37,154 nucleotides of DNA from Chersky-840 sp035532735 (GTDB taxonomy: Bacteria > Actinomycetota > Acidimicrobiia > Acidimicrobiales > UBA8190): contig DATKQM010000069.1 of the NCBI GenBank assembly GCA_035532735.1, positions 1 to 37,154 on the forward strand, given 5' to 3'. Position numbers and translations under genes: made by a program. Positions 1 to 8,763 of this stretch are shown here, piece by piece. Every line of letters starts with the position of its first letter. The stretch's first letter is position 1. The notes beneath the pieces were generated by a model. It saw only the letters and a list, made by a program, of their open reading frames with translations. It was not told where the DNA came from and did not search any database.

Positions 1-79
1 TCCCGCCTGCTCGTGTGCAGCATCCCTTCCCGAACGTGCGCTTCGACGCCATCACCCGAGGCAGGAGCCCAGTGCGGTA

Positions 80-2932
80 GTGCCGCACGCTGGGATCTGT
101 GCGGGGGGCCGCCCGAAAGGGCGGTCCCTACCGCAATCGAAAAATCCAGGCCCGCTTACCGTCCAGGCTGTCGCTATCCTTGCGCCCACGGAGACGCTCA
201 CCTTCCTCTTCACCGACATCGAGGGTTCGACCGCGCTTCTCAGTCGTCTGGGAGAAGTTCACTACGCCCAGGTCCTCGCTGACCACCACCGGATCATTCG
301 ATCAGGGCTCTCCGCCCACGACGGACGTGAAGTCGGCACCCAAGGGGACGGCTTCTTCGCGGTGTTCTCCGCGCCGAACGCTTGTGCAGCGGCGGTGATC
401 GAGATGCAGCAGAACCTCGAGAGCCATCGGTGGCCCACGGGTGAGCACGTGCGCGTCCGCATGGGCGTCCATGTCGGGGGGGCGACGGAGACGATCACGG
501 GTCTGGTTGGTTTCGACGTCCACAGAGCCGCCCGGGTGGCCGCGGTCGCCTACGGAGGTCAGATCCTGGTCTCCGAGACGGCGGCCGCCCTCGTGCGAGA
601 TTCACTTCCGACTGGTGCGTCGCTGACAGATCTCGGCCTACACCGTTTGAAGGACCTGGGCCGCCCCCAACAGATCTTCCAGCTCGACGCCGAGGGTCTT
701 CCCAGTGAGTTCCCCCCTCTCAGATCGCTCGACAATCCGGCTTTGGCCCACAACTTGCCCGCCCAGCTGGCGACCTTCGTGGGACGGGGCCAGGAGCTCG
801 AAGATGTCCGGACTCTGGTCGAATCGGCTCGCCTGGTGACGCTCACGGGTGCCGGGGGATCGGGCAAGACGCGCCTCGCCCTGCAGGTAGCCGCCGAGCT
901 CTTGGACGGCTCTGGCGATGGGGTCTGGCTCGTCGAACTCGCGTCGGTGTCCGACGACGACGCCGTTGCGTCGGTCATCTGTGAGATCGTCGGTATCGCT
1001 GGTCAATCCGGTCGCTCGGCGCTGGACAGCCTGCTCGACGCCTTGTCACCCCAGGACATCCTCATCGTGCTGGACAACTGCGAGCACCTGATCAGCGCCT
1101 GCGCCAAGGTGGCCGACGCCATCGTGAGCCGTTGCCCCCAGGTTCATCTCCTGGTCACCAGCCGAGAGCCACTCGGCATCGTTGGAGAGAACATCTACCG
1201 AGTGCCGTCGCTGTCGCTCCCCGAATCCGATGCCGACTACTCGAGACTCGAAGGATCAGACGCAGTGTCTCTGTTCGTGGACCGGGCTCGGTCGCAGGGT
1301 GTCGATGTGGTGATCGACCAGGAGACCGCACCTCTCCTCGTCTCGACCTGCCGACGACTGGACGGGATGCCTCTGGCCATCGAGTTAGCCGCGGCCCGGT
1401 TGCGTTCGCTGTCCCTGCCCGATCTTCACGACAACCTCGATCAGCGGTTCCGACTCCTCACCGGGGGCAGTCGCAGCGCTATGGAGCGCCAACAGACCCT
1501 GCGGGCGACCGTCGACTGGTCGTATTCGCTTCTCAATGACCCCGAGCGTTCTGTGCTCCGACGCCTGTCGGTGTTCGCCGACGGCTTTGACCTCTCCGCC
1601 GCCAGGGCGGTCTGTGCCTTTGGTGACATCGAGACGTTCGATGTCACCGACATTCTCGGATCCCTTGTCGACAAAAGCCTCGTAGTCGCCGAGCCCGAGC
1701 AAGGAGCCTTCCGCTACCGCATGCTCGAGACCATCCGTCAGTTCGCGGCCGAGCGACTCGTCGACCTCGGCGGGGACGAGGCTGCCACGGTTGCCGCCGC
1801 CCACTGCGAGCTCTTCCTTTCGGTTGCCGAGCTGGCGTCACCGCATCTCAGGGGGTCTGATCAGAGACACTGGCTCGCACGGTTGGATGCTGATCATTCC
1901 AATCTCCGACACGCCATGGGGTACGCGGCGGACGATCCAGAAGGGACCGCACTGGTTCTGCGTTTCGCTGTTGCGCTCAAGGACTTCTGGTTGGCGCGTT
2001 CTCGACGTGAAGAGGGGTTCAGACTCGTCGTGCCGGTGCTGGAGCGACCGGAGGCACAGACCGAACCCCGGTTGCTGGTGGAAGCTCTGATCACCGCCTC
2101 CACCTTGGCTCGCACTGTTGACATACAGACTGCGCAACGTCTCGGCGAGCGGGGCGTCGAGATGGCTCGTCAAGTCGATGATGACAGATTGGCAGTGAGG
2201 TCCCTCGCCGTGCTGGGAGGCGCCTACTTTTTTTCCGGCGATCCAGAGAGAGCATTGCCGTTGGGCAAGGAATGCGTCGAGCGAGCCCGATGTTACGACG
2301 ATGACGATCTGTTAGCGGTGAGCTTGGGTCTGTATCTCATGTGCAGCCAGCTCGTCGATCCACGCCGCTTCGACGAACTCTTCGCCGAAGCGATCGCGTG
2401 CACCGAGCGATCGGGCAATCTGTTCTATACCGCAGATCTTCATAACTCTGCCGGCATTTACGCACTGCAGACAGGGAACATTGCTGGTGCCCGGGAGCAT
2501 TTGGAGCAGACGTCACTAGCCATGGAATCCATCGGAGTGGCGACGTATCACGTTAGGATCAACTTGGGCCTCGTTCTTCGTGAAGAAGGTGATTACGAGG
2601 GTGCCGTCTCGATGCTCGAGGACGGGCTGCGCATAAGCCGTCGTAGCGGGGATCGTTTTGGCCTCGCCTACTCGATCCTTGGCTTAGCCTGCCTTGCAGC
2701 CGATCTGACCGATTGGCGGCGTTCGGCGGAGCTCCACGGTGTCGCCCAAGCCTTTCTCGACCAAATAGGACAACCGTGGCTCCTCTATTACGGGCCACTG
2801 CGCCAGGTCAGCATCGACAAAGTCCGTGCGCACCTCGGCGACCACGAGTTTCAGCGTGCATACGTCAAGGGCATGGCAACCAGTTTCGAGGAGGCCATCG
2901 ATCTCGCACTCGGTCGCTTGCGCACTCAATGA
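80..2932 (+). CDS. Class III adenylate/guanylate cyclase domain fused to NB-ARC-type ATPase and helical repeats
   Basis: A signalling protein of about 950 residues. An N-terminal class III nucleotide cyclase domain (about 38-205) has the first metal-binding motif FTDIEGST (44-51, D46) and the second in QGDGFFAVF (D90). A P-loop ATPase of the NB-ARC/AfsR class follows, with GAGGSGKT (257-264) and a Walker B strand ending in VLDN (about 327-333). The rest is TPR-like helices and there is no C-terminal HTH. The usual substrate lysine before GDG is replaced (VGTQGDG), and the usual transition-state Asn is His in DVHRAAR, so activity and substrate are uncertain. The GTG at 80 is the only conventional start in frame, with AGGAG 12 nt upstream. 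However, the first 36 or so residues look non-coding and contain a hairpin, so translation may begin closer to codon 33-38. It probably couples a sensed signal to cAMP/cGMP or to ATPase switching. Confidence 0.85.
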   Translation: MPHAGICAGGRPKGRSLPQSKNPGPLTVQAVAILAPTETLTFLFTDIEGSTALLSRLGEVHYAQVLADHHRIIRSGLSAHDGREVGTQGDGFFAVFSAPNACAAAVIEMQQNLESHRWPTGEHVRVRMGVHVGGATETITGLVGFDVHRAARVAAVAYGGQILVSETAAALVRDSLPTGASLTDLGLHRLKDLGRPQQIFQLDAEGLPSEFPPLRSLDNPALAHNLPAQLATFVGRGQELEDVRTLVESARLVTLTGAGGSGKTRLALQVAAELLDGSGDGVWLVELASVSDDDAVASVICEIVGIAGQSGRSALDSLLDALSPQDILIVLDNCEHLISACAKVADAIVSRCPQVHLLVTSREPLGIVGENIYRVPSLSLPESDADYSRLEGSDAVSLFVDRARSQGVDVVIDQETAPLLVSTCRRLDGMPLAIELAAARLRSLSLPDLHDNLDQRFRLLTGGSRSAMERQQTLRATVDWSYSLLNDPERSVLRRLSVFADGFDLSAARAVCAFGDIETFDVTDILGSLVDKSLVVAEPEQGAFRYRMLETIRQFAAERLVDLGGDEAATVAAAHCELFLSVAELASPHLRGSDQRHWLARLDADHSNLRHAMGYAADDPEGTALVLRFAVALKDFWLARSRREEGFRLVVPVLERPEAQTEPRLLVEALITASTLARTVDIQTAQRLGERGVEMARQVDDDRLAVRSLAVLGGAYFFSGDPERALPLGKECVERARCYDDDDLLAVSLGLYLMCSQLVDPRRFDELFAEAIACTERSGNLFYTADLHNSAGIYALQTGNIAGAREHLEQTSLAMESIGVATYHVRINLGLVLREEGDYEGAVSMLEDGLRISRRSGDRFGLAYSILGLACLAADLTDWRRSAELHGVAQAFLDQIGQPWLLYYGPLRQVSIDKVRAHLGDHEFQRAYVKGMATSFEEAIDLALGRLRTQ
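105..128 (+). other. GAAA-tetraloop hairpin at the 5' end of the cyclase gene
   Basis: A 10-bp stem (105-114 with 119-128, one G-T pair) is closed by a GAAA tetraloop. A smaller hairpin (72-77 with 83-88) sits just upstream and covers the GTG start. The pair resembles an untranslated leader or an upstream gene's terminator rather than coding sequence. No T-run follows. Confidence 0.45.
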
Positions 2933-3131
2933 ACCCCCGTTCTTCCGCGCCATAGACGTTTTCTAGGTATCAGACGCCCGCTGTCCGCTCGGTCTTTTGA
3001 CGACACGACAGATCGCCGAATCGGGCGCTGCGCTCCGTCCCTGGGCTGATCTTTTGGGGCCTCTTTCTGTACACGCCTCTGGCCCCACTTGAGCGGAACC
3101 TTCAATCAGGTTCGGAGCGCCACCAGCCACC

Positions 3132-4850
3132 TCATCCAACCGGACAGGTTCCCGACGTGACCATGACGCTGACCAATCTTCCGGTAGTCGCATTCGTCAC
3201 CTCGAGCAGCTCACTGCCCGGTCGGGAGATCACCGAACCCCCGGATGCCCGAGCGCAGTAGCCGTTGGGGTAGTGAACCTGTGTGGGGACGAAGATCACG
3301 GTTGGAGCGTGCAACGCATGATCGGGAACGTAGACGAGGTGGAAGGTTCCACCCGTCGGATCGAACGAGAGGGAGATCGGTCGTCCGGCGATCGCCTCGG
3401 GGTACGTGCGAGCCAACGCGTCGGCGGTGGGCCGGAGCTGCCCATTGGCGGTGACCAACGCCTCTGCAGCGCTCCCGGTGGGGTCGCCGTAGTACTTCCA
3501 TGACCAGTAGGTCCAGCCCACCAGAGACCGGTCTGCCTCATTGGTGAGCGCGTCGAGCAGCGCCGGGTTCGAGGTGGCTCCGAACTCGCTTACAAACCAG
3601 GCTGGTCCTCGTGGCTGTGCCGGGGAGGTGAGGTCGGTTCGGTCTTCTGACCGGGTCTGCAAGGAGTGCCCTTCTTGTGCTGCGCAGGCCGCGATGTTCG
3701 TCGGGTTGCCGGTCTTGCCGCTACGTTGGGTGCAGTAGACATGCACGTTGAACACCAGGTTGGAAAAGTTCATGGCGCCGACGAAGTTGGTGGATCCACG
3801 GCGGCCGAAGATATCCGGTTCGTAGAAGATCAGGTGGGCCGGATCGACGGCGAGGATCTGGGGGATGACGCCAACGGAAGGGTCCTGCGTCGGGCACCTG
3901 ATCGCCGGCGCGCCGTGCGCCGGAGCACCGACGAGCGCGGAGCCGGTGTAGAAGCACTCCAATTGCCCGTCGAACTGCTCGTCGCCGGAGCGGACCAGCG
4001 ACGTCGAGAACGGCTCGTTGAAGGGGTCATAGCCGACGACCCATGGATTGCCGTGAAAATAGCCGGCCACCGCCGCCCAGACGCGGTCGTACTCGCCCTG
4101 AAGGTCTCCGACAACGTTGTTGGTCCAAAAGTGCCGGTAGGCGGCACCAGCAGCGGCCGTACCGTAGTTCTGTGACCATCGTCCCGGAGCTTCTGTGTTC
4201 GAGATGCCGTCGGTGCACACCGCCCAGTTCGGCGCCCCTTCTCCGTCGAACATCTCGTTGTAGACGTCTTGGTGCATGTCGAGAAGCGTGTAGATGTGGA
4301 ACCGACCCAATAGGCGCACCGTCTGGGCGAGGTTGCTGAGGTAGTTGTCCAGAACCGTTTGGTTGAACTGCCCCGGGTCGTGCGGGGTGCCGGGCGTGCA
4401 GATCGCAGGATCGTTCGATGGCAGCGTTCCAGGCTCGAGTCCCCTCCACGTCATCCCCAGCCGTACGACATTGAACCCGAGCCGGGCCATGAGCGACGCG
4501 TCGGCCGCCGTGAAGTTCCAGGGCTTGCCCGGTACCGGATACAGCTCGAAGGGAGGGAGCTTGTACACCGCGTTGACACCGTGGAGGAACACGACACGGC
4601 CCTGCTCGTCTTGGAGAAACGCCCCGCCTGGCGAGCTGATTGGACCCTGGACGGCCGGCGACCCACCAACGGTCGGCGGCTGCTTGATGGGCGAGGCGAG
4701 ACTGGGCAGATTCGGCGAGGCCGTGCCGGCGCAGCTGGTTAGGGCACCCGCCAACATAACGAACGCCACGACATACGCGAGTGGGGTGGTTCGGCGCCCA
4801 CGGGCAGGAGAAAAAGGTGGCCGGCCGACACGTGAGAGGTTACCGACCAT
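3132..4850 (-). CDS. Secreted GH5 glycosidase lipoprotein, endoglycoceramidase-like
   Basis: A 572-residue exported glycoside hydrolase of family 5, closest by eye to endoglycoceramidases, which cut the oligosaccharide from the ceramide of glycosphingolipids. I chose the ATG at 4850 because AGGA lies 8 nt upstream and a basic region plus hydrophobic stretch then ends in the lipobox LTSC (Cys40). The open frame continues upstream to 5198, but that part has no signal character. GH5 signatures include LHGVNAVYK (89-97), LGFNVVRLGMTW (124-135), DMHQDVYNE (191-199), the acid/base Glu in FNEP (E279) and the nucleophile Glu in VSEFG (E422). A small C-terminal beta domain (about 470-572) ends in a Cys. 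The divergent neighbour is also exported. The exact lipid substrate is inference; other aryl or steryl glycosides are possible. Confidence 0.85.
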   Translation of the reverse strand: MVGNLSRVGRPPFSPARGRRTTPLAYVVAFVMLAGALTSCAGTASPNLPSLASPIKQPPTVGGSPAVQGPISSPGGAFLQDEQGRVVFLHGVNAVYKLPPFELYPVPGKPWNFTAADASLMARLGFNVVRLGMTWRGLEPGTLPSNDPAICTPGTPHDPGQFNQTVLDNYLSNLAQTVRLLGRFHIYTLLDMHQDVYNEMFDGEGAPNWAVCTDGISNTEAPGRWSQNYGTAAAGAAYRHFWTNNVVGDLQGEYDRVWAAVAGYFHGNPWVVGYDPFNEPFSTSLVRSGDEQFDGQLECFYTGSALVGAPAHGAPAIRCPTQDPSVGVIPQILAVDPAHLIFYEPDIFGRRGSTNFVGAMNFSNLVFNVHVYCTQRSGKTGNPTNIAACAAQEGHSLQTRSEDRTDLTSPAQPRGPAWFVSEFGATSNPALLDALTNEADRSLVGWTYWSWKYYGDPTGSAAEALVTANGQLRPTADALARTYPEAIAGRPISLSFDPTGGTFHLVYVPDHALHAPTVIFVPTQVHYPNGYCARASGGSVISRPGSELLEVTNATTGRLVSVMVTSGTCPVG

Positions 4851-5083
4851 GTGGACATCCTGCCGCTTCGTCAGCTGGTCACGTGGCTGGATGGGCATTC
4901 GCGGCCGAGAGCGCCACCGCTCAGACGACAACATTACCACTGAGTGAGTAGTGCTAAATACCCATGTCACGCACCAACGATCGTCAATTGTGAGGGCGCT
5001 GCGACCCTCGGCATTCTGATTGGCTACCACCGACGCCAACGGTCGTGGCGCGGGCGAACCGTTTCTGTGAGGGGAGACTGGAC

Positions 5084-6814
5084 ATGGGTTCAGGACTGCT
5101 GCGGGGCCACCGGCGTCTCGCTGTGGCCGGCTTCGCCGGAGCATTGCTGTGCGCGATGCTGGCCGGCACCGGTGCACCGGCCGCTTCCGCCAAGCCACAC
5201 ATTCCCGAAGCTCTCTATGTTGGGTCGTTCCACGGCATCGTCACCCCGGCGTCGGTGACGTTCTCGACGATCCAGGCCGCCGTCAACGCCGCCCAGAAGG
5301 GTGACTGGATTCTGATCGCACCGGGCGACTACCACGAGAGTGGCGACATGGGCGCCAACGCGCCAAGCAGGTCGGACCTCTCCACCGGCTGGTATGGGGG
5401 CGTCGACATCGAGACGCCGGGGATCCACCTGCGCGGTATGGACCGCAATTCGGTGATCGTCGACGGCACGCTCGCTTCAGCCACGCCATGCAGTTCGGCT
5501 CCTGCTGACCAGAACTTCCTCAATGGCGACGGGCGCAATGGCATCCTCGTGTGGAAGGCCAACGGCGTCAGTGTTGACAACCTCACCGTGTGCAACTTCC
5601 TCGCCGGTTCGGGCGACTCTGGCAATGAGATCTGGTGGAACGGCCAGGCCAATGCCAAGGGCAAGATGGGGATCAAGGGTTACTCGGGCAGCTACCTGAC
5701 GGCGACGTCCACCTACTTCGCCGGCAGTTCCCAGAGCAACCCCAGCGTGTGCGCCACCTGCGCTCTTTACGGCATCTTCTCGTCGGCGTCGCAGGGTCCG
5801 GCGACGCTCTCGCAGCTCTACGCCAACAACTTCTCCGACTCGGGTGTCTACGTCGGCGCCTGCAAACGAGTCTGCAACGTGACCATCGATCACGTAACGA
5901 TGGAGAACAATGCCCTCGGCTACTCCGGCACGAACTCAGGTGGAAAGATCATCATCGAGAACTCGGTCTTCAATAGCAACAAGGACGGCTTCGACACCAA
6001 CACCGCCCTCACCGGCGACCCGCCCCCGCCTCAGGACGGCCGCTGCGGGGGCAGGTCGGGGCCACCGTTCCCGGGGACAAAATCGTGCTGGATCTTCCAG
6101 AACAACCTCGTGGAGAACAACAACAACCCGAACGTGCCTATCGCCGGCACGGCTGGCCTGGGGCCGACGGGCACGGGTATGACGATTTCCGGAGGACGCA
6201 ACGACGTCATCACCAACAACCAGTTCCTCGACAACGGTGCCTGGGGCATCCTCTTTCTTCCCTATCCGGATGCCAACACCACATCGGCCGGGAAGACCTG
6301 CAAAAAGGCCAAGGGAGTCGTGGCCACCGCATTAGGTATCCCGGGTGTCTCGTGTCTGTTCGATCCCCAGGGTGATGTCCTGTCGAACAACAAGTTCTCC
6401 GGCAATGGCACTTTCGGCAACCCCAGCAACGCCGACTTCGGCAACCTCCTGATCGCCGGCCACGAGCCGGTCGACTGCTTCTCGGGGAACACCGAATGGG
6501 ACTCCACGTTCACCAATCTGCTGGGACCTGCGACGAACGCCAACGTCGCTGACTCCCAACAAGGCCAGACGCCTTCCACCTGTGGGACGAAGACGCCGAA
6601 GGCGGGATTGGTGGGAGGCAACACGGATCTGACCATGCTTGGCCAGGTGGAGTGCGATGCTGGCGTACTGAGCGGGGCGGGCTGTGCGTCGGCGCACTAC
6701 CCACAGCCGACGGCTGTCGTGATGCACCCTCTCCCTAGCCTGCCCTCGATGCCCAACCCGTGTGTCAACGTGCCCGCGAATCTGTGGTGCCGAGGCGGGG
6801 TCCCGACGCCATAG
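5084..6814 (+). CDS. Secreted right-handed parallel beta-helix protein
   Basis: A 576-residue exported protein. The ATG at 5084 is preceded by GGGGAG at 8-nt spacing, and a typical signal peptide follows (RGHRR, hydrophobic core, APAASA with cleavage near residue 36). Residues around 55-80 (STIQAAVNAAQKGDWILIAPGDY) match the opening of NosD/pectin-lyase-like beta-helices. The body is rich in Asn-ladder turns such as NNFSDSGVYVG, IENSVFNSNKDGF, ITNNQFLDNGAWG and LSNNKFSGNG. Several Cys pairs suggest disulphides outside the cell. These folds usually bind or cleave polysaccharides, but I see no catalytic signature to choose between lyase, hydrolase and structural roles. It is divergent from the GH5 lipoprotein with a 233-nt shared upstream region. 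Confidence 0.85.
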   Translation: MGSGLLRGHRRLAVAGFAGALLCAMLAGTGAPAASAKPHIPEALYVGSFHGIVTPASVTFSTIQAAVNAAQKGDWILIAPGDYHESGDMGANAPSRSDLSTGWYGGVDIETPGIHLRGMDRNSVIVDGTLASATPCSSAPADQNFLNGDGRNGILVWKANGVSVDNLTVCNFLAGSGDSGNEIWWNGQANAKGKMGIKGYSGSYLTATSTYFAGSSQSNPSVCATCALYGIFSSASQGPATLSQLYANNFSDSGVYVGACKRVCNVTIDHVTMENNALGYSGTNSGGKIIIENSVFNSNKDGFDTNTALTGDPPPPQDGRCGGRSGPPFPGTKSCWIFQNNLVENNNNPNVPIAGTAGLGPTGTGMTISGGRNDVITNNQFLDNGAWGILFLPYPDANTTSAGKTCKKAKGVVATALGIPGVSCLFDPQGDVLSNNKFSGNGTFGNPSNADFGNLLIAGHEPVDCFSGNTEWDSTFTNLLGPATNANVADSQQGQTPSTCGTKTPKAGLVGGNTDLTMLGQVECDAGVLSGAGCASAHYPQPTAVVMHPLPSLPSMPNPCVNVPANLWCRGGVPTP

Positions 6815-6880
6815 GTATCACGTTTGGAAGGGCCGGCGCACCCCGGTTCGCTCAGGGCGCGTGGCAGTGTCCGAAATGAG

Positions 6881-6955
6881 GGTGACCGAGGGGACTTGAA
6901 CCCCCGACCTCCAGGGCCACAACCTGGCGCTCTAACCTGCTGAGCTACGGCCACC
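6881..6955 (-). tRNA. tRNA-His (GTG)
   Basis: Read on the minus strand, this folds as a full cloverleaf. The acceptor stem GTGGCCG/CGGTCAC has the extra 5' G typical of tRNA-His facing discriminator C. The D arm is GCTC...GAGC, and the anticodon stem CCAGG/CCTGG has loop TTGTGGC (anticodon GTG). The T arm carries GGTTCAAGTCC. CCA is not encoded. Confidence 0.95.
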
Positions 6956-7058
6956 ATGCAAGGTCCGACGCAGGCGCCGAACAACGCAGACTGTAACGAT
7001 ACACGGAGTACGCTGGCCTTTAGCGGGCGAGCCCCGAACTCAGCTGGTCTGAGTCTTC

Positions 7059-7132
7059 GCCTCCGTAGCTCAACTGGATAGAGCGGGTGGCTTCTACCCA
7101 CCAGGTTGCGGGTTCGACTCCTGCCGGGGGCA
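7059..7132 (+). tRNA. tRNA-Arg (TCT)
   Basis: The acceptor stem GCCTCCG/CGGGGGC has one T-G pair. The D arm is GCTC...GAGC, and the anticodon stem GGTGG/CCACC has loop CTTCTAC, giving anticodon TCT (Arg, AGA codons). The T arm GCGGG-TTCGACT-CCTGC is intact. The discriminator is A and CCA is not encoded. It is divergent from the tRNA-His gene about 100 nt away. Confidence 0.95.
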
Positions 7133-7172
7133 CGTTTGGCCAAAGGGGGAGATCGTCCCGCTTCGCTGCGCA

Positions 7173-7193
7173 CCGACCCCTCGAAGGGGCCGG
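7173..7193 (-). terminator. Candidate hairpin terminator after the MFS gene
   Basis: A 9-bp stem with one wobble pair and a 3-nt loop lies 11 nt beyond the MFS stop on the minus strand. There is no T-run, so it may act only as a 3'-end stabiliser. Confidence 0.35.
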
Positions 7194-7203
7194 CCCCGGT
7201 TCG

Positions 7204-8694
7204 TCAGGCGACAGCTGTCTCGGGCTCGGCGCTGGTGGCGACTTCCGGCAGGGCAGAGGGCATGCGACCGGCGCCCCTGATCACGGTCACGGCCAGGATG
7301 AAGGCCACGAAGGCGATCACCGACCCGAGCCGGAACGCCGCGTCGTATCCGCTGGTGGTGGCCAGTGCATGCTGGGCATGGGAGACGACGTGGCCGGCTG
7401 AGGCCAGGTGGCTCCTCGTCACGCTCGTGGCCAGCGTCACGAGCACGGCCAGCCCGAGTGAGCCGCCGATCTGTTGGCCCGTGTTGAGCAGCGCCGAGGC
7501 CAGTCCGGCCTCGCCTCGGGGTACCCGGGACATCACCGTCAGGGTCAGGGGCACGAAGGTCGATCCCATGCCGATGGCGAGCAGAAGGAGTGGCCCCATG
7601 ACCGACAGGTAGGCGGCGTGGACTCCGACGAACGACAGCCACAGCAGGCCTCCCGTGACCAGCAGCGGGCCGACGGTCATGGGCCTGCGGGTGCCGATCC
7701 TGCCCACGAGCCGCGAGACGATGTTGGCGGTACCGCCGATCCCGATGGTCATGGGGAGGAAGGCGAATCCGGCTTTGAGCGGGCTGTAGCCGAGGATGTT
7801 CTGGACGAACTGGGTGATGAAGAAGAAGGTGGCGAACATCGCCGCGGCCAGACACAGCATGATGACGTAGGAGCCGGCCCGGTCGCGAGCCGAGAAGATG
7901 TGCAGGGGCATCAGGGCATGTGGGCTCTTGCTCTCGATGACCACGAACGTGACGAGCAGGACGACCGCCGCCACCAACGCCACCCTGGTGTACTCGTCGG
8001 ACCAGCCCGCCGTGGCGGCGCGTGACAGGCCGTAGACGAGCGACGCCATCCCCAAGGTGACCGACAGAGCACCGGGGAGATCGAGTCGACCGTGTCGGGT
8101 GGGGGTGGTGCCGAGCACGCGGGGTGCGGCGATGGCGACGGTGAGACCGATGGGCACGTTCACGAACAACACCCACCGCCACGAGGCGACATCGGTCAGA
8201 ATCCCTCCCAGTAACAGGCCGAGCGAGCCGCCCGCGCCCGACATGGCCGCGTAGACGCCCATGGCGCGCGAGCGTTTGGGCCCTTCGGGGTAGGTGTTCT
8301 GGATCAAGGCCAGGGCGGTGGGAGACGCGATGGCGCCCCCGACGCCTTGGGCGACCCGAGCTGCGATCAGCCAAAGCTGATCGGTGGCGAATCCTCCGAG
8401 CAGCGAGGCGGCGGTGAAGATGACCACCCCGATGGTGAACATCCGGCGCCGGCCGAAGAGGTCTCCGCTACGACCGCCCAAGAGAAGGAGCCCCCCGAAC
8501 GTCAGGGCATAGGCGGTGATGACCCACTCGAGCCCGGGGGCGGAGAAGTGGAGCTGGTGTTGAATGGACGGCAGGGCGATGTTCACGATGGTGCCGTCCA
8601 AGATCACCATCATCTGGACCGCACAGATCAGCACCAGGGCCAGCCCGGCGTGTCTGTGTTCGGTCAGCGCCTGTTCCGCCCCATCGTGACCCAT
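7204..8694 (-). CDS. MFS drug-efflux transporter, DHA2 (EmrB/QacA) family
   Basis: A 496-residue proton-driven major facilitator with hydrophobic segments fitting 14 transmembrane helices, the usual DHA2 size. TM1 carries the family motif LDGTIVNIALPSI (32-44). The TM2-3 loop has motif A (GGRSGDLFGRRR, 73-84), and the TM5 region has the glycine-rich antiporter motif (GGSLGLLLGGI). It should export hydrophobic drugs, dyes or endogenous metabolites across the cytoplasmic membrane. The ATG at 8694 has GGGAG 10 nt upstream. A MarR-type gene diverges from the same 69-nt spacer, so MarR control of efflux is likely. The substrate cannot be read from the sequence. Confidence 0.93.
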   Translation of the reverse strand: MGHDGAEQALTEHRHAGLALVLICAVQMMVILDGTIVNIALPSIQHQLHFSAPGLEWVITAYALTFGGLLLLGGRSGDLFGRRRMFTIGVVIFTAASLLGGFATDQLWLIAARVAQGVGGAIASPTALALIQNTYPEGPKRSRAMGVYAAMSGAGGSLGLLLGGILTDVASWRWVLFVNVPIGLTVAIAAPRVLGTTPTRHGRLDLPGALSVTLGMASLVYGLSRAATAGWSDEYTRVALVAAVVLLVTFVVIESKSPHALMPLHIFSARDRAGSYVIMLCLAAAMFATFFFITQFVQNILGYSPLKAGFAFLPMTIGIGGTANIVSRLVGRIGTRRPMTVGPLLVTGGLLWLSFVGVHAAYLSVMGPLLLLAIGMGSTFVPLTLTVMSRVPRGEAGLASALLNTGQQIGGSLGLAVLVTLATSVTRSHLASAGHVVSHAQHALATTSGYDAAFRLGSVIAFVAFILAVTVIRGAGRMPSALPEVATSAEPETAVA

Positions 8695-8763
8695 CAGTTA
8701 TAGACTCCCATAAAAGGTTGATAGTTATGGCCGAGATGCTTAAGGTTACTAAAAGGTCGAAAG
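8695..8763. promoter_or_regulatory. Shared promoter/operator region between MFS and MarR genes
   Basis: This 69-nt spacer is far richer in A and T than its surroundings. It holds a dyad CATAA-N11-TTATG (8709-8729) and three same-direction copies of a WWAAGGTY box (8712, 8740, 8751). Their position between divergent genes suits MarR binding that would block both promoters. Which repeat is the operator is unknown. Confidence 0.5.

Noticed and set aside
3055..3087. TGGGGCC...GGCCCCA inverted repeat between the cyclase and GH5 genes
   Set aside because: Seven pairs around a 19-nt loop without a T-run are weak evidence for a terminator.
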